This document shows, one piece after another, positions 6,091-6,259 of a stretch of DNA of 6,259 nucleotides. Below the pieces are notes generated by a model that did not search any database, was not told the origin of the DNA, and saw only the letters and a program-made list of their open reading frames with translations. The position numbers were made by a program, and so were the translations under genes. Source of the DNA: Enorma sp964624825 (GTDB lineage Bacteria; Actinomycetota; Coriobacteriia; Coriobacteriales; Coriobacteriaceae); contig CAZUYD010000052.1 of the NCBI GenBank assembly GCA_964624825.1, positions 1 to 6,259 of the forward strand, in the 5' to 3' direction. Each line of letters starts with the position of its first letter. Within the stretch, counting starts at the first letter, position 1.

Positions 6091-6165
6091 GCCGATGTAG
6101 CTCAACGTTAGAGTACCGGTCTCGTTTTCCGGAGATGCAGCGTTCGACTCCTGCCATCGGCTCCA
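6091..6165 (+). tRNA. Atypical tRNA, Thr(CGT) anticodon, CCA encoded
   Basis: The acceptor stem is perfect: GCCGATG (6091-6097) with CATCGGC (6155-6161), then U73 and encoded CCA. The D-stem GCTC/GAGT is intact, but its 7-nt loop AACGTTA lacks the G18-G19 pair (G19 is T). The anticodon stem CCGGT/TCCGG has a T-T mismatch at its closing pair, and the loop CTCGTTT gives anticodon CGT (reads ACG, Thr) with T at position 37, where tRNAs almost always have a purine. The T-loop TTCGACT is normal. The T-stem is GCAG/CTGC plus G-C with an extra unpaired C at 6141. G1-C72, C2-G71, C3-G70, anticodon G35/U36 and U73 fit a threonine tRNA. The gene has its own promoter and terminator. It may be a pseudo-tRNA, a poorly translating tRNA, or one dedicated to the divergent femX product. 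Confidence 0.75.
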
Positions 6166-6176
6166 TAGCATTGCCC

Positions 6177-6208
6177 GACGCCGCCCTGAAGGCGGCGTCT
6201 CCCGTTTT
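6177..6208 (+). terminator. Rho-independent terminator of the tRNA-like gene
   Basis: GACGCCGCC (6177-6185) pairs perfectly with GGCGGCGTC (6191-6199), a 9-bp GC-rich stem with loop CTGAA, followed by TCCCG and TTTT (6205-6208). The U-tract is short and starts 5 nt after the stem, but the position 11 nt past the CCA fits a single-gene transcript. On the opposite strand there is no U-tract after the stem. Confidence 0.7.
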
Positions 6209-6259
6209 ATTGCTCTCGGAACATCTCTTCCATGGTCTCTTTATATGCATGAAAGAGGA
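6207..6259 (-). CDS. C-terminal end of an unidentified protein (cut by window edge)
   Basis: The last 16 codons, read from the right edge, give LFHAYKETMEEMFREQ and then TAA (6209-6207). The Glu/Lys-rich composition with Met and Phe looks like an ordinary amphipathic C-terminal helix. The frame stays open to the window edge, but 16 codons is too short to exclude chance and no family can be named. If real, it is transcribed toward femX, and read-through from it would be antisense to the tRNA-like gene. Confidence 0.4.
   Translation of the reverse strand, partial: LFHAYKETMEEMFREQ

Noticed and set aside
6121..6127. Alternative anticodons CTC (Glu) or GTT (Asn) for the tRNA-like gene
   Set aside because: Shifting the loop by one or more bases destroys the CCGG/CCGG anticodon stem and the U33 position; only CGT keeps both.
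6056..6250. A 64-codon minus-strand frame across the tRNA-like gene
   Set aside because: It is the reverse complement of the tRNA and its terminator, and has no ribosome site or motif.

Overview
The window looks like chromosome from a GC-rich actinobacterium, most likely a Coriobacteriia member close to Collinsella. This rests on the uvrC-rapZ-(yvcK position)-whiA-gap gene order typical of Actinobacteria, strong GC preference at third codon positions, an actinobacterial RapZ P-loop (Arg in place of the usual Lys), and a tRNA ending in U73-CCA as actinobacterial tRNA-Thr does. The lineage is inferred from gene order and protein features, not from a search.

Layout, reading the minus strand from right to left: the last 16 codons of an unidentified protein (6207-6259); a FemAB/FemX-type aminoacyl-tRNA-dependent peptidoglycan transferase (5015-5986); excinuclease subunit UvrC (2990-4999); nucleotide-binding RapZ (1903-2844); an in-frame 45-codon mini-ORF where actinobacteria normally carry yvcK (1756-1893); the regulator WhiA (793-1737); then an AT-rich promoter region (560-792) and the first 186 codons of NAD-dependent glyceraldehyde-3-phosphate dehydrogenase (1-559). 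On the plus strand, diverging from femX, lies one tRNA-like gene with its own promoter and terminator (6051-6208).

femX, uvrC, rapZ, the mini-ORF and whiA have short or no gaps and read as one transcription unit, probably with a weak internal promoter before rapZ. gap probably starts a separate glycolytic unit with its own complex promoter.

The most interesting item is the pairing of femX with the divergent tRNA. The tRNA has a perfect acceptor stem, encoded CCA and a tRNA-Thr(CGU) anticodon. It also has a D-loop without the GG pair, U at position 37, a U-U mismatch closing the anticodon stem and a bulged T-stem. FemX-family enzymes take their amino acid from aminoacyl-tRNA, and staphylococci keep defective-looking tRNA-Gly species dedicated to wall synthesis. 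This could be an analogous, locally encoded wall-dedicated tRNA, or simply a decaying tRNA. Other points of note are an altered iron-sulfur cysteine set in UvrC, the missing yvcK, and paired operator-like repeats upstream of gap.
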